From the NCBI GenBank assembly GCA_012036325.1, contig JAAUPC010000125.1, positions 1-8,963 on the forward strand: DNA of 8,963 bases, read 5' to 3'. This DNA is from Paracoccaceae bacterium (lineage in GTDB: Bacteria > Pseudomonadota > Alphaproteobacteria > Rhodobacterales > Rhodobacteraceae). The translations under genes and the position numbers were made by a program. The first letter of the stretch is position 1. Each line of letters opens with the position of its first letter. The notes under the pieces are model-generated. The model saw only the letters and a program-made list of their open reading frames with translations. It was not told where the DNA came from and did no database searches. Below are positions 1-6,638 of this stretch, piece by piece.

Positions 1-14
1 TTTGCAAAGCGCGG

Positions 15-81
15 GCGGAGTTCGTAAAACTTCCGCAACGGAGCCTTTGAAGGCTCCGGTCCGATTCTTCGAAGAAATCGG
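15..81 (-). terminator. Three tandem hairpins downstream of maeB (candidate terminator/3' stabiliser)
   Basis: Read on the minus strand, three inverted repeats follow the maeB stop codon. The first is at 61-81 (CCGATT paired with AATCGG, one bulged base, CTTCGAAG core). The second is at 39-58 (CGGAGCCTT paired with AAGGCTCCG, 9-bp arms around two bases). The third is at 15-36 (GCGGAGTT paired with AACTTCCGC, one bulge). None is followed directly by a long U tract; the nearest is a TTTT inside the loop region of the third. They could end or protect the maeB transcript, but a classical intrinsic terminator is not proven. Positions 1-8 are the small palindrome TTTGCAAA. No gene is visible in 1-89. 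Confidence 0.5.
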
Positions 82-89
82 CGCGCGAC

Positions 90-2369
90 TCAGCCGTAAT
101 GCGCGACGGGCGTCCCGGCGATGGCGGACATGTTCAGAAGGCCGCGCGCGGTGATGGCGGGGGTGACCACATGCGCCTTGTTGCCCATGCCCATCAGGAT
201 CGGCCCGACCTCCAACCCGCCGGATTTCATCTTCAGGATGTTGCGCACGCCCGAGGCCACTTCGCTTGAGGCGAAGACCAGCGTGTTGGCCGCGCCTTCA
301 TAGCGCGAGCCGGGCAGCAACCGGTCACGGATCGACTGGTCAAGGGCGGCATCAAGGTTCATCTCGCCCTCATAGGCGAAGTCGGGTTCGCGCTGGTCCA
401 GCATCTCCAGCGCGTCGCGCATCCGGCGGGCAGAGGCGTTTTCCATGTTGCCGAACTGGCTTTGCGTGCAAAGCGCGATTTTCGGAGTCAGGCCAAAGCG
501 GCGGACGTGGCGGGCAGCGCCGATCACGGTGTGCATGATCTGTTCCGGCGTCGGTTCGGAATGGACATGCGTGTCGGCGATGAAGAGGGGGCCGTCTTCC
601 AAAATCATCAGCGACAGCGCCGCAACCGGATGCAGCCCCCCGCGCGCGAGGATCTGGCGGACGTAGCCAAGGTGCCAGTTGAACTGGCCGAAGGTGCCGC
701 AGATCATGCTGTCGGCCTCATCCCGGTGGACCATGATCGCGGCGATGGCGGTGGTGTTCGTCCGCATCACGGCGCGGGCGATGTCGGGCGTCACGCCGCG
801 CCGCGACATCAGGTCATGGTAGGTGCCCCAATAGTCGCGATAGCGGTGGTCGTTTTCCGGGTTCACCAGATGGAAATCGCGGCCCGGCCGGATTGGCAGG
901 CCAGAGCGTTCGCAGCGCGCCTCAACCACCTCCGGCCGGCCGATCAGGATGGGAAGGTCAGTGGTTTCTTCCAGCATCGCATTGGCGGCGCGGAGAACGC
1001 GTTCATCTTCGCCTTCGGCAAAGACGATGCGGCGGGTGGCCATTTTCGAAGCTTCGAACACCGGGCGCATGATGAGGGCGGATTTGAACACCGATCCGTC
1101 AAGCTGGCGCTTGTATGCCTCAAGGTCGGCAATCGGGCGGGCGGCGACACCGGTTTCCATCGCGGCCTTGGCGACGGCGCTGGCCACCACGCCGATGAGC
1201 CGAGGGTCAAAGGGTTTGGGGATCAGGTAATCGGGGCCGAAGGACAGGGTTTCACCGCGGTAGGCGGCGGCAGCCTCAGCCGAGGTCGTGGCGCGGGCGA
1301 GGGCGGCGATGCCTTCGATGCAGGCGATTTCCATCGCATCGTTGATCTCGGTCGCGCCGACATCAAGGGCACCCCGGAAGATGAAGGGGAAACAGAGGAC
1401 GTTGTTGACCTGATTGGGAAAATCGCTGCGCCCGGTGGCGATGATCGCGGTCGGGGCTACGGCGCGGACGGCGTCGGGCAGGATTTCAGGGGTCGGGTTC
1501 GCCAGCGCGAAGATGATCGGGTTCGGTGCCATGCTTTGCACCATGGCAGGGGTCAACACACCGGGGCCGGAGAGGCCAAGGAAGAGGTCTGCGCCCTGAA
1601 TTACCTCGGCCAGGGTCGCCGGGGTGGTGCCTTGGGCGAAGTTTTCCTTCTGCGGGGTCATCTGAGCGGCGCGGCCCTTGTAGACCAGGCCTTCAAGGTC
1701 ACAAAGCCAGATGTTTTCGCGCCGGACGCCCAGTTTCACCAGCATTTCAAGGCAGGCGATGCCGGCCGCGCCACCGCCGGTCGAGACGATCTTGATATCC
1801 TGAAAGCGTTTGCCCGCCACGATCAGCGCGTTGGTGGCGGCGGCCCCCACGACGATGGCGGTGCCATGCTGGTCATCGTGGAAGACCGGGATCTTCATCC
1901 GTTCGCGGCACAGGCGTTCGACAATGAAGCAGTCGGGGGCCTTGATATCTTCAAGATTGATCGCGCCAAAGGTCGGTTCCAGCGCGCAGACGATGGCGGC
2001 GAGTTTCTCGGGGTCGGGCTCGTTCACCTCAATATCGAAGCAGTCGATGTTGGCGAATTTCTTGAAGAGGACGGCCTTCCCTTCCATCACCGGCTTTGAG
2101 GCCAGCGCGCCGATGTTGCCAAGGCCAAGGACGGCGGTGCCGTTCGAGACGACGGCGACAAGGTTGCCGCGGCTGGTGTATCGGCTGGCGGTGGTGGGGT
2201 CGGCCTTGATCTCAAGGCAGGCTTCGGCCACGCCGGGGCTGTAGGCGCGGGCCAGGTCGCGGCCGTTGGCAAGAGGCTTCGTCGCGCGCACCTCAAGCTT
2301 TCCGGGCTTGGGGAATTCGTGATAGTCCAGCGCCGCTTGCCGCGCGTTGTCGTTCCTGGCCTCGTCCAT
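90..2369 (-). CDS. maeB: NADP-dependent malic enzyme with C-terminal phosphotransacetylase-like domain
   Basis: This 759-residue protein decarboxylates malate to pyruvate using (probably) NADP, linking the TCA cycle with pyruvate and NADPH supply in the cytosol. The malic enzyme half covers about residues 15-430. It shows AYSPGVAEAC (Tyr43), EGKAVLFKKF with the likely catalytic Lys97, the metal-binding acids in NLEDIKAPDC (139-147) and HDDQHGTAIV (164-173), a nucleotide-binding glycine motif STGGGAAGIAC (196-206), and ANPTPEI plus GRSDFPNQVNN. Residues about 446-759 form the phosphotransacetylase-like domain, beginning RRIVFAEGEDERVLRAA. In MaeB proteins this part serves oligomerisation and acetyl-CoA control rather than Pta catalysis. 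Length is normal for the hybrid family and the frame is intact. The ATG at 2369 has a strong GGGAGGGG ribosome site (about 2374-2381). A 22-bp palindrome lies 17 bp upstream of the start. NAD versus NADP preference cannot be read with certainty. Confidence 0.96.
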   Translation of the reverse strand: MDEARNDNARQAALDYHEFPKPGKLEVRATKPLANGRDLARAYSPGVAEACLEIKADPTTASRYTSRGNLVAVVSNGTAVLGLGNIGALASKPVMEGKAVLFKKFANIDCFDIEVNEPDPEKLAAIVCALEPTFGAINLEDIKAPDCFIVERLCRERMKIPVFHDDQHGTAIVVGAAATNALIVAGKRFQDIKIVSTGGGAAGIACLEMLVKLGVRRENIWLCDLEGLVYKGRAAQMTPQKENFAQGTTPATLAEVIQGADLFLGLSGPGVLTPAMVQSMAPNPIIFALANPTPEILPDAVRAVAPTAIIATGRSDFPNQVNNVLCFPFIFRGALDVGATEINDAMEIACIEGIAALARATTSAEAAAAYRGETLSFGPDYLIPKPFDPRLIGVVASAVAKAAMETGVAARPIADLEAYKRQLDGSVFKSALIMRPVFEASKMATRRIVFAEGEDERVLRAANAMLEETTDLPILIGRPEVVEARCERSGLPIRPGRDFHLVNPENDHRYRDYWGTYHDLMSRRGVTPDIARAVMRTNTTAIAAIMVHRDEADSMICGTFGQFNWHLGYVRQILARGGLHPVAALSLMILEDGPLFIADTHVHSEPTPEQIMHTVIGAARHVRRFGLTPKIALCTQSQFGNMENASARRMRDALEMLDQREPDFAYEGEMNLDAALDQSIRDRLLPGSRYEGAANTLVFASSEVASGVRNILKMKSGGLEVGPILMGMGNKAHVVTPAITARGLLNMSAIAGTPVAHYG

Positions 2370-2385
2370 TCACCCCTCCCGGAAA

Positions 2386-2407
2386 ACTGGTTTAACGTTA
2401 AACCAGT
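2386..2407. promoter_or_regulatory. Perfect 22-bp palindromic operator between maeB and the cupin gene
   Basis: The half-site ACTGGTTTAAC (2386-2396) is followed immediately by its exact reverse complement (2397-2407). The centre, TTTAACGTTAAA, has the CpG-centred symmetry typical of LacI-family operators. It sits 17 bp from the maeB start codon and 102 bp from the cupin start codon, so maeB is the likelier target. I recall that CceR, a LacI-family regulator of central carbon metabolism in Rhodobacter, uses a site with a TTAACGTTAA-like core; assigning this site to CceR is inference. The palindrome itself is certain. Its being a protein-binding site is very likely but untested. Confidence 0.75.
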
Positions 2408-2423
2408 CTTTTCACCCTGCCAA
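2395..2423 (-). promoter_or_regulatory. Possible maeB promoter
   Basis: On the minus strand, TTGGCA (2423-2418) matches five of six bases of the usual -35 box. After 17 bp comes TAACGT (2400-2395), a poor -10 box lying inside the palindrome. If real, a protein bound to the palindrome would block RNA polymerase, and the transcript would have a leader of only about 20 bases. Alphaproteobacterial promoters are weakly conserved, so this is a low-confidence guess. Confidence 0.25.
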
Positions 2424-2508
2424 TGCCGCCTTGGTTGAAGCGGTTTCTTCCCCGGCTTGCAAATCACCGGTCTGGCGATCACCATGCCGCCATAACACGG
2501 GGAATGCC

Positions 2509-3603
2509 ATGACGGAAACGGGGACGAAGGCCGAGACGCGGGCCGAACTGCGCCTGCCGACGCAAGAGCTGCGGGACGATGTGCCGTTTTACACCAAGAC
2601 ACTGGGGATGCGGCTGGACATGATCTATCCCGCCGACAGCCCGGAAGTGGCGGTGCTGTCAGGCCACGGCTTGCGGCTGCGGATCGAGAAGGGGGCGGCG
2701 GAGGCGCCCGGCACGATCCGCATCCTGACCGAGGACCCCGATGGTTTTGCTGGCGGCGCGCGGGTGCTGACGGCGCCGAACGGGACGCGGGTGGAGATTG
2801 ATGAGCTGAACCCGCCCCTGGTCTTGCCGAAGACCGAACATGCCTTTGTCGTCCGCCGTTTGGCCGATCAGGCGCCCTGGGTGATCGGCCGGGCCGGGAT
2901 GGAGTATCGCGACCTGATCCCCACGCGCCTGGGCGGCGCGATGATCGCGAGCCATATCCGCGTGCCGGATGGGCCGGTGCCGGACATGGTGCATTTCCAC
3001 AGGGTGGGGTTCCAGCTGATCTTCTGCGTCGCCGGTTGGGTGGATGTTCTTTATGAGGATCAAGGGGATGTGCGGCGCATCCATGCGGGGGATTGTTTCA
3101 TCCAACCCCCTGGCATCCGCCACAAGGTGCTGCAGTCCGAAGGCGTGCAAGTGGTGGAAATCGGCGTCCCGGCCGAGCATGTGACCGAGATCGACCATGA
3201 GATGGTGCTGCCGACGCGGCATTATCGCCCGGAAAGGGAATGGGAGGGTCAGCGGTTCGTGCATGACATCGGGGCGGAGGGGGTGTTCCAGCCGTTCCGC
3301 ATCCCGGGGTTCGAGGCGCGGGATACCAGCATTCACCAGAACACCAAGGGCGTTGCCTCGGTCATGGTGGCGCGGCCGGTGGGTCCGGCGCCCTGGACGG
3401 TGCATGACGGCGATATCCTGTTCACCTTCGTGATGGCGGGCGGGATGACCCTGGAAGGCGAGGGGAAGGACCCCTATCGGCTGGAACCTGGCGATGCCTT
3501 CGTGATCCCCCCTGGGATGGCCACGCGCTACAGTGACACGACGGCGGACCTTGAACTGCTGGAGGTGACGCTGCCGGGAAATCCGGTGACGCGGGTGCTG
3601 TGA
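2509..3603 (+). CDS. VOC-like plus double-cupin fusion protein, function unknown
   Basis: This 364-residue soluble protein has no recognisable signal peptide. Residues about 11-100 resemble one glyoxalase/dioxygenase (VOC) module, with the typical opening ELRLPTQELRDDVPFYTKTLGM. Two cupin barrels follow. The first (about 145-225) keeps metal-ligand positions: His162 and His164, Gln169 where Glu is usual, and His205 in the second cupin motif GDCFIQPPGIRH. The second (about 285-357) has GDAFVIPPGMAT with Thr339 in place of the metal His, so it probably binds no metal. The family's bicupins include dioxygenases and isomerases, but I cannot assign a substrate. The ATG at 2509 is chosen because CGGGGA (2498-2503) precedes it at good spacing; the same frame is open back to 2347, but that stretch crosses the palindrome and the maeB start. 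The gene precedes cdd by 60 bp and may belong to a separate transcript. Confidence 0.85.
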   Translation: MTETGTKAETRAELRLPTQELRDDVPFYTKTLGMRLDMIYPADSPEVAVLSGHGLRLRIEKGAAEAPGTIRILTEDPDGFAGGARVLTAPNGTRVEIDELNPPLVLPKTEHAFVVRRLADQAPWVIGRAGMEYRDLIPTRLGGAMIASHIRVPDGPVPDMVHFHRVGFQLIFCVAGWVDVLYEDQGDVRRIHAGDCFIQPPGIRHKVLQSEGVQVVEIGVPAEHVTEIDHEMVLPTRHYRPEREWEGQRFVHDIGAEGVFQPFRIPGFEARDTSIHQNTKGVASVMVARPVGPAPWTVHDGDILFTFVMAGGMTLEGEGKDPYRLEPGDAFVIPPGMATRYSDTTADLELLEVTLPGNPVTRVL

Positions 3604-3608
3604 TCTGC

Positions 3609-3637
3609 TTGCACAAACGGCACGGCGGGCGCACAAT
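3609..3637 (+). promoter_or_regulatory. Candidate promoter of the cdd-deo-add-upp cluster
   Basis: TTGCAC (3609-3614) and CACAAT (3632-3637) are separated by exactly 17 bp. The -10 box matches TATAAT at four of six positions; the -35 box keeps the TTG that matters most in alphaproteobacteria. The predicted transcription start falls inside the inverted repeat that begins at 3638, about 20 bases before the cdd start codon. The arrangement suits a promoter closed by a repressor. The call rests on motif geometry only. Confidence 0.5.
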
Positions 3638-3653
3638 CTGACCAAATGGTCAG
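3638..3653. promoter_or_regulatory. RutR-like operator upstream of cdd
   Basis: CTGACCA and TGGTCAG are exact reverse complements separated by AA. The remembered consensus for RutR, the TetR-family uracil/thymine sensor, is TTGACCA-NN-TGGTCAA. All twelve inner bases (TGACCA and TGGTCA) agree and only the outermost base on each side differs. The site abuts the -10-like box, should cover the transcription start, and its right end touches the cdd ribosome-binding site (AGGGAG, 3652-3657). Control of a pyrimidine salvage cluster by a pyrimidine-sensing repressor makes biological sense. No rutR gene is in the window, so the regulator's identity is inferred. Confidence 0.7.
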
Positions 3654-3663
3654 GGAGAGTGGC

Positions 3664-4056
3664 ATGACGCTTTTGCAGGCGGCGACGGCGGTGCGGGAAC
3701 GGGCCTATGCGCCCTATTCGCGGTTCAAGGTGGGGGCGGCGTTGCGGTCCACTAGTGGCGCGGTGCATGTCGGCTGCAATGTGGAGAACGTGGCCTATCC
3801 CGAAGGCACCTGTGCCGAAGCCGGGGCGATTGCCGCAATGATTGCAGCGGGGGATACTGGCATTGCCGAGATCCTTGTGATCGCCGACAGCCCGGAGCCG
3901 GTGCCCCCCTGTGGCGGTTGCCGCCAGAAGATCGCGGAATTTGCGGCGCAAGATGTACCGGTCACCCTCTGCACGACGGATGGCAAGATGAAGGTGACAA
4001 CGGTGGCCGACCTTTTGCCCGGCGTTTTCACCGCCGCGCATATGGACCGGACATGA
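3664..4056 (+). CDS. cdd: Cytidine deaminase
   Basis: This 130-residue protein has the length of the small homotetrameric class and converts cytidine and deoxycytidine to uridine and deoxyuridine in pyrimidine salvage. Visible family marks are AYAPYSRFKVGAAL (15-28), the substrate-binding NVEN (39-42), the zinc and proton-shuttle motif TCAE with Cys50 and catalytic Glu52, and PPCGGCRQ with zinc ligands Cys83 and Cys86. Well-studied tetrameric enzymes have Arg after CAE (CAER); here it is Ala53, a difference I believe is shared by alphaproteobacterial relatives. The ATG at 3664 is preferred because AGGGAG lies six bases before it. The ATG at 3646 is in frame but lies inside the operator and lacks a ribosome site. 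The stop codon overlaps the deoA start as ATGA, implying translational coupling. Confidence 0.95.
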   Translation: MTLLQAATAVRERAYAPYSRFKVGAALRSTSGAVHVGCNVENVAYPEGTCAEAGAIAAMIAAGDTGIAEILVIADSPEPVPPCGGCRQKIAEFAAQDVPVTLCTTDGKMKVTTVADLLPGVFTAAHMDRT

Positions 4057-5364
4057 CCGACGCCCGCAGCATCATCGCGGTGATAAGGGATGGGGGGCAA
4101 CCCGTCAACGGATGATCTGCGTTGGTTTGCGGCGGGCCTTGCCTCGGGCGTGGTGACCGACGCGCAGGCGGGCGCTTTCGCGATGGCGGTGCTGCTGAAG
4201 GGCCTGTCCGAGGAAGGCCGCGTGGCCTTGACGCGCGGCATGCGCGACACCGGCCGGGTGCTGGCCTGGGACCTGCCCGGCCCGGTGGTGGACAAGCATT
4301 CGACCGGGGGGATCGGGGATTGCACCTCGTTGCTGTTGGCGCCTGCTTTGGTGGCTTGCGGGGCCTATGTGCCGATGGTTTCGGGCCGGGGGCTTGGCCA
4401 TACCGGGGGGACGCTGGACAAGCTGGAGGCTATTCCGGGGTTCCGGACGGCGCTGACGGAGGATGCCTTGCGCCGACAGATTGGCGGGGTCAAATGCGCG
4501 ATCGTCGCGGCCGGGGCGGATCTTGCGCCAGCGGACCGCCGCCTTTACGCGATCCGCGATGTGTCGGGGACGGTGGAAAGCATCGACCTGATCACTGCCT
4601 CGATCCTGTCGAAAAAGCTGTCGGCGGGGCTGGAGGCTTTGGTTTTGGACGTGAAATGCGGGTCCGGCGCGTTCATGAAGACGCCGGAGCGGGCCGAGGC
4701 CCTTGCGCGGGCGCTGGTGGCTACTGCGCAGGGCGCGGGCTGCATGACAAGTGCCCTGATCACCGACATGTCGCAGCCCTTGGCCACGGCGGCGGGCAAT
4801 GCGCTGGAGGTGATCGAGGTGATGGAGACGCTGACCGGCACGTCCGTCAACACCGCCCTGTGGGACCTGACGGTGGCCCTGGGGGGTGAGGCGCTGGCCC
4901 TGGCGGGGCTGGCGGCGGACCATCAGGATGGCGAGGGCCGGATCGCCCAAGCGCTGGAATCGGGCGCTGCGGCCGAGATTTTCGGGCGGATGGTTGCGGC
5001 ACAAGGCGGGCCTGCGGACTTTGTCGAACGCTGGCCGGACCGTCTGCCCTCGGCCCCCGTCGTTCTGGAAGTGCCGGCGCTGGCCGATGGGTTCGTGGCG
5101 ACGATTGACGGCGAAGCACTGGGCCATGCCGTGGTGCGGCTGGGCGGCGGGCGCTTGCGCGAAGGGGACAAGGTGAACCCCTCGGTCGGGTTGTCGGACC
5201 TTGCGGGGATTGGTGAGGAGACCGGGGAAGGCGTGCCCTTGGCGATGGTCCATGCCGCGACGGAAGATGCGGCGCGGGCGGCCATGGTGGCGGTTCAGGC
5301 GGCCTATGGCATTCGCGATGTGGCTCCGAAGGAACCGGACCTGATCCAGAAAAGGATCGCCTGA
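4053..5364 (+). CDS. deoA: Thymidine phosphorylase, with an apparent frameshift near its N-terminus
   Basis: DeoA splits thymidine or deoxyuridine with phosphate to the base and deoxyribose-1-phosphate. The long open frame, 4090-5364 (424 residues), holds the family motifs: DKHSTGGIGD (phosphate binding), GRGLGHTGGTLDKL, and IRDVSGTVESIDLITASILSKK. The Arg, Ser and Lys of that last motif have the same mutual spacing as E. coli Arg171, Ser186 and Lys190. The natural start is the ATG at 4053, overlapping the cdd stop. That frame reads MTDARSIIAVIRDGG and then leaves the family pattern, ending at TGA 4113-4115. Removing one G from the six-G run at 4092-4097 joins it to NPSTDDLRWFAAGL and gives 436 residues, close to E. 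coli's 440. As written, only a restart at ATG 4090 would be possible; it has AAGGG with no spacer and loses about 12 residues. Activity is therefore uncertain. Confidence 0.88.
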
Positions 5365-5365
5365 G

Positions 5366-6566
5366 ATGGGCCGCGCGTTTCTGATCGTGCTGGACTCCGT
5401 TGGTTGCGGTGGCGCGCCGGATGCGGCGGCCTTTGGTGACGCGGGGTCAAATACGCTGGCCCATATCGCCGAGGCCTGTGCGGCGGGGCGGGCGGATGTC
5501 GGGCGCAGCGGTCCCTTGCGGATGCCGAACCTGGACCGGCTTGGCCTTGGGGCGGCGGTGCGGCTGGCCTCGAGGTGCCGCGATGGCCGGGGTTTGGGGC
5601 CGTGCCGGAAGGGCTGTGGGGGGCGGCAACCGAAGTCAGCCGCGGCAAGGATACGCCGTCTGGGCATTGGGAATTGGCCGGGGTGCCGGTGCCCTGGGAC
5701 TGGACCTATTTTCCCGAGGTGGTTCCCGCCTTTCCCGACGATCTGGTGGCCGAGGTTTGCCGCCTGGCGGGGACGGTGGGCATCCTGGGGAACTGCCATG
5801 CCTCAGGCATGCCGATCATCGCGGAGCATTGTGCGGAACATCTGCGGAGCGGTTGGCCGATCTGCTACACCAGCGCGGATTCGGTGTTCCAGATCGCAGC
5901 ACACGAAGAGGCCTTCGGGCTGGAGCGGCTGTTGCGCCTCTGCGCGGACGTGGCACCCATGTTGCACGCGCGCAAGGTGGGCCGGGTGATCGCGCGGCCG
6001 TTTACCGGGACCTGTGATGATTTCAAGCGCACGTCGAACCGGCGGGATTATGCCATTGCGCCGCCCGCGCCGACGCTGCTGGACTGGGTGCAGGATGCGG
6101 GCCGGGTGACCCATGCGGTGGGCAAAATCGGCGACATCTTCTCGATGCAGGGGATCGGGACGCTGTGGAAGGGCAAGTCGGATGCTGACCTTTTCGAACA
6201 TCTTATCCGGCTTGGGGGCTGAGGCTGAGTCCAGGTTCCTTGACCTTTGCGAACTTTGTGGAGTTTGACAGCCTTTATGGCCACCCCCGCGACGTGGCGG
6301 GCTATGCCCGGGCGCTGGAAGGGTTTGACGCGGGCCTGCCGCGGTTTCTGGCGACGTTGGGGCCGGGGGATCTGGCTATCTTTACTGCCGACCACGGCAA
6401 TGACCCGACCTGGACCGGGACCGACCACACCAGGGAGCGCGTGCCTGTGGTGGGCTGGGGCGCTAGGGCGCGGGGGGTTGGCTTGCGCGGTTTTGTCGAT
6501 GTCGCGGCCAGTATCGCAGCGCATCTGGGGGTGGCGGCGCAAGGGCCGGGGCGGAGTTTCTTGTAG
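5366..6566 (+). pseudogene. deoB: Phosphopentomutase, broken by at least two frame changes
   Basis: Phosphopentomutase interconverts (deoxy)ribose-1-phosphate and the 5-phosphate, feeding DeoA's product into central metabolism. The ATG at 5366 follows the deoA stop by one base, with AAGGA at 5353-5357. The protein is spread over three frames. The first, from 5366 to about 5570, includes FLIVLDSVGCGG with metal ligand Asp10. The second, about 5570-6222, includes SRGKDTPSGHWELAG with the phosphorylated Thr. The third, about 6231-6566, includes NFVEFDSLYGH, TADHGNDPTW and GTDHTRE, which hold the remaining metal ligands. The first change needs one missing base (or an equivalent loss) near 5565-5575. 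The second lies between 6213 and 6240. Total span fits an enzyme of about 395-400 residues and every catalytic motif survives, so the damage is either recent or a sequencing artefact. As written, no functional full-length enzyme is expected. Confidence 0.88.
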
Positions 6567-6574
6567 CCTTTGAC

Positions 6575-6625
6575 GGACCGGGGGCCAGCCCCCGGACCCC
6601 CGGGATATTTCTGGACGAAGAATGA
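6575..6625 (+). repeat. GC hairpin element between deoB and add (Rhodobacterales-type dispersed repeat)
   Basis: CCGGGGG (6578-6584) and CCCCCGG (6589-6595) form a 7-bp perfect stem around CCAG. A second CCCCC (6597-6601) follows, which could compete for the G arm, and then GGGATATTTCTGGACGAAG. I recall near-identical strings, a G5/C5 hairpin followed by CCCCCGGGATATTT and an A/G-rich tail, scattered between genes in Paracoccus and Rhodobacter relatives; that is memory, not a search. It starts 11 bases after the deoB stop codon and ends just before the add ribosome site. It may cause partial termination or protect the 3' end of the deo message. The T-rich stretch after the stem is short. Confidence 0.6.
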
Positions 6626-6638
6626 GGATGGGCTGGGC

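Noticed and set aside
462..2099. 545-codon open frame on the plus strand opposite maeB
   Set aside because: It is a GC-driven shadow of maeB; its translation is low-complexity Gly/Arg/Asp/His-rich with no family motif, while the opposite strand is clearly MaeB.
2457..2485. Promoter for the cupin gene (TTGCAA, 17 bp, CACCAT)
   Set aside because: The -10 match is only three of six, no better than chance in this sequence, so it was not called.
2347..2508. N-terminal extension of the cupin protein from position 2347
   Set aside because: It would overlap the maeB start and the palindrome, its residues look non-coding, and ATG 2509 has a good ribosome site.
2659..4041. 460-codon minus-strand open frame opposite the cupin and cdd genes
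   Set aside because: It has the same antisense shadow composition and runs through the promoter/operator region of cdd.
4092..4097. Programmed ribosomal frameshifting in deoA
   Set aside because: Restoring the frame needs a +1 shift, whereas G-run slippery sites usually give -1; there is no obvious stimulatory signal, and programmed shifting is not known to me in deoA.
4105..5799. 564-codon minus-strand open frame opposite deoA/deoB
   Set aside because: The translation is rich in Arg, Pro, Gln and His with no recognisable domain, and it crosses the boundary of two well-identified genes on the other strand.
6570..6638. add starting at TTG 6570
   Set aside because: This would translate the hairpin repeat into a Pro/Gly-rich leader; family members begin close to the LPKVELHLHLEG motif.
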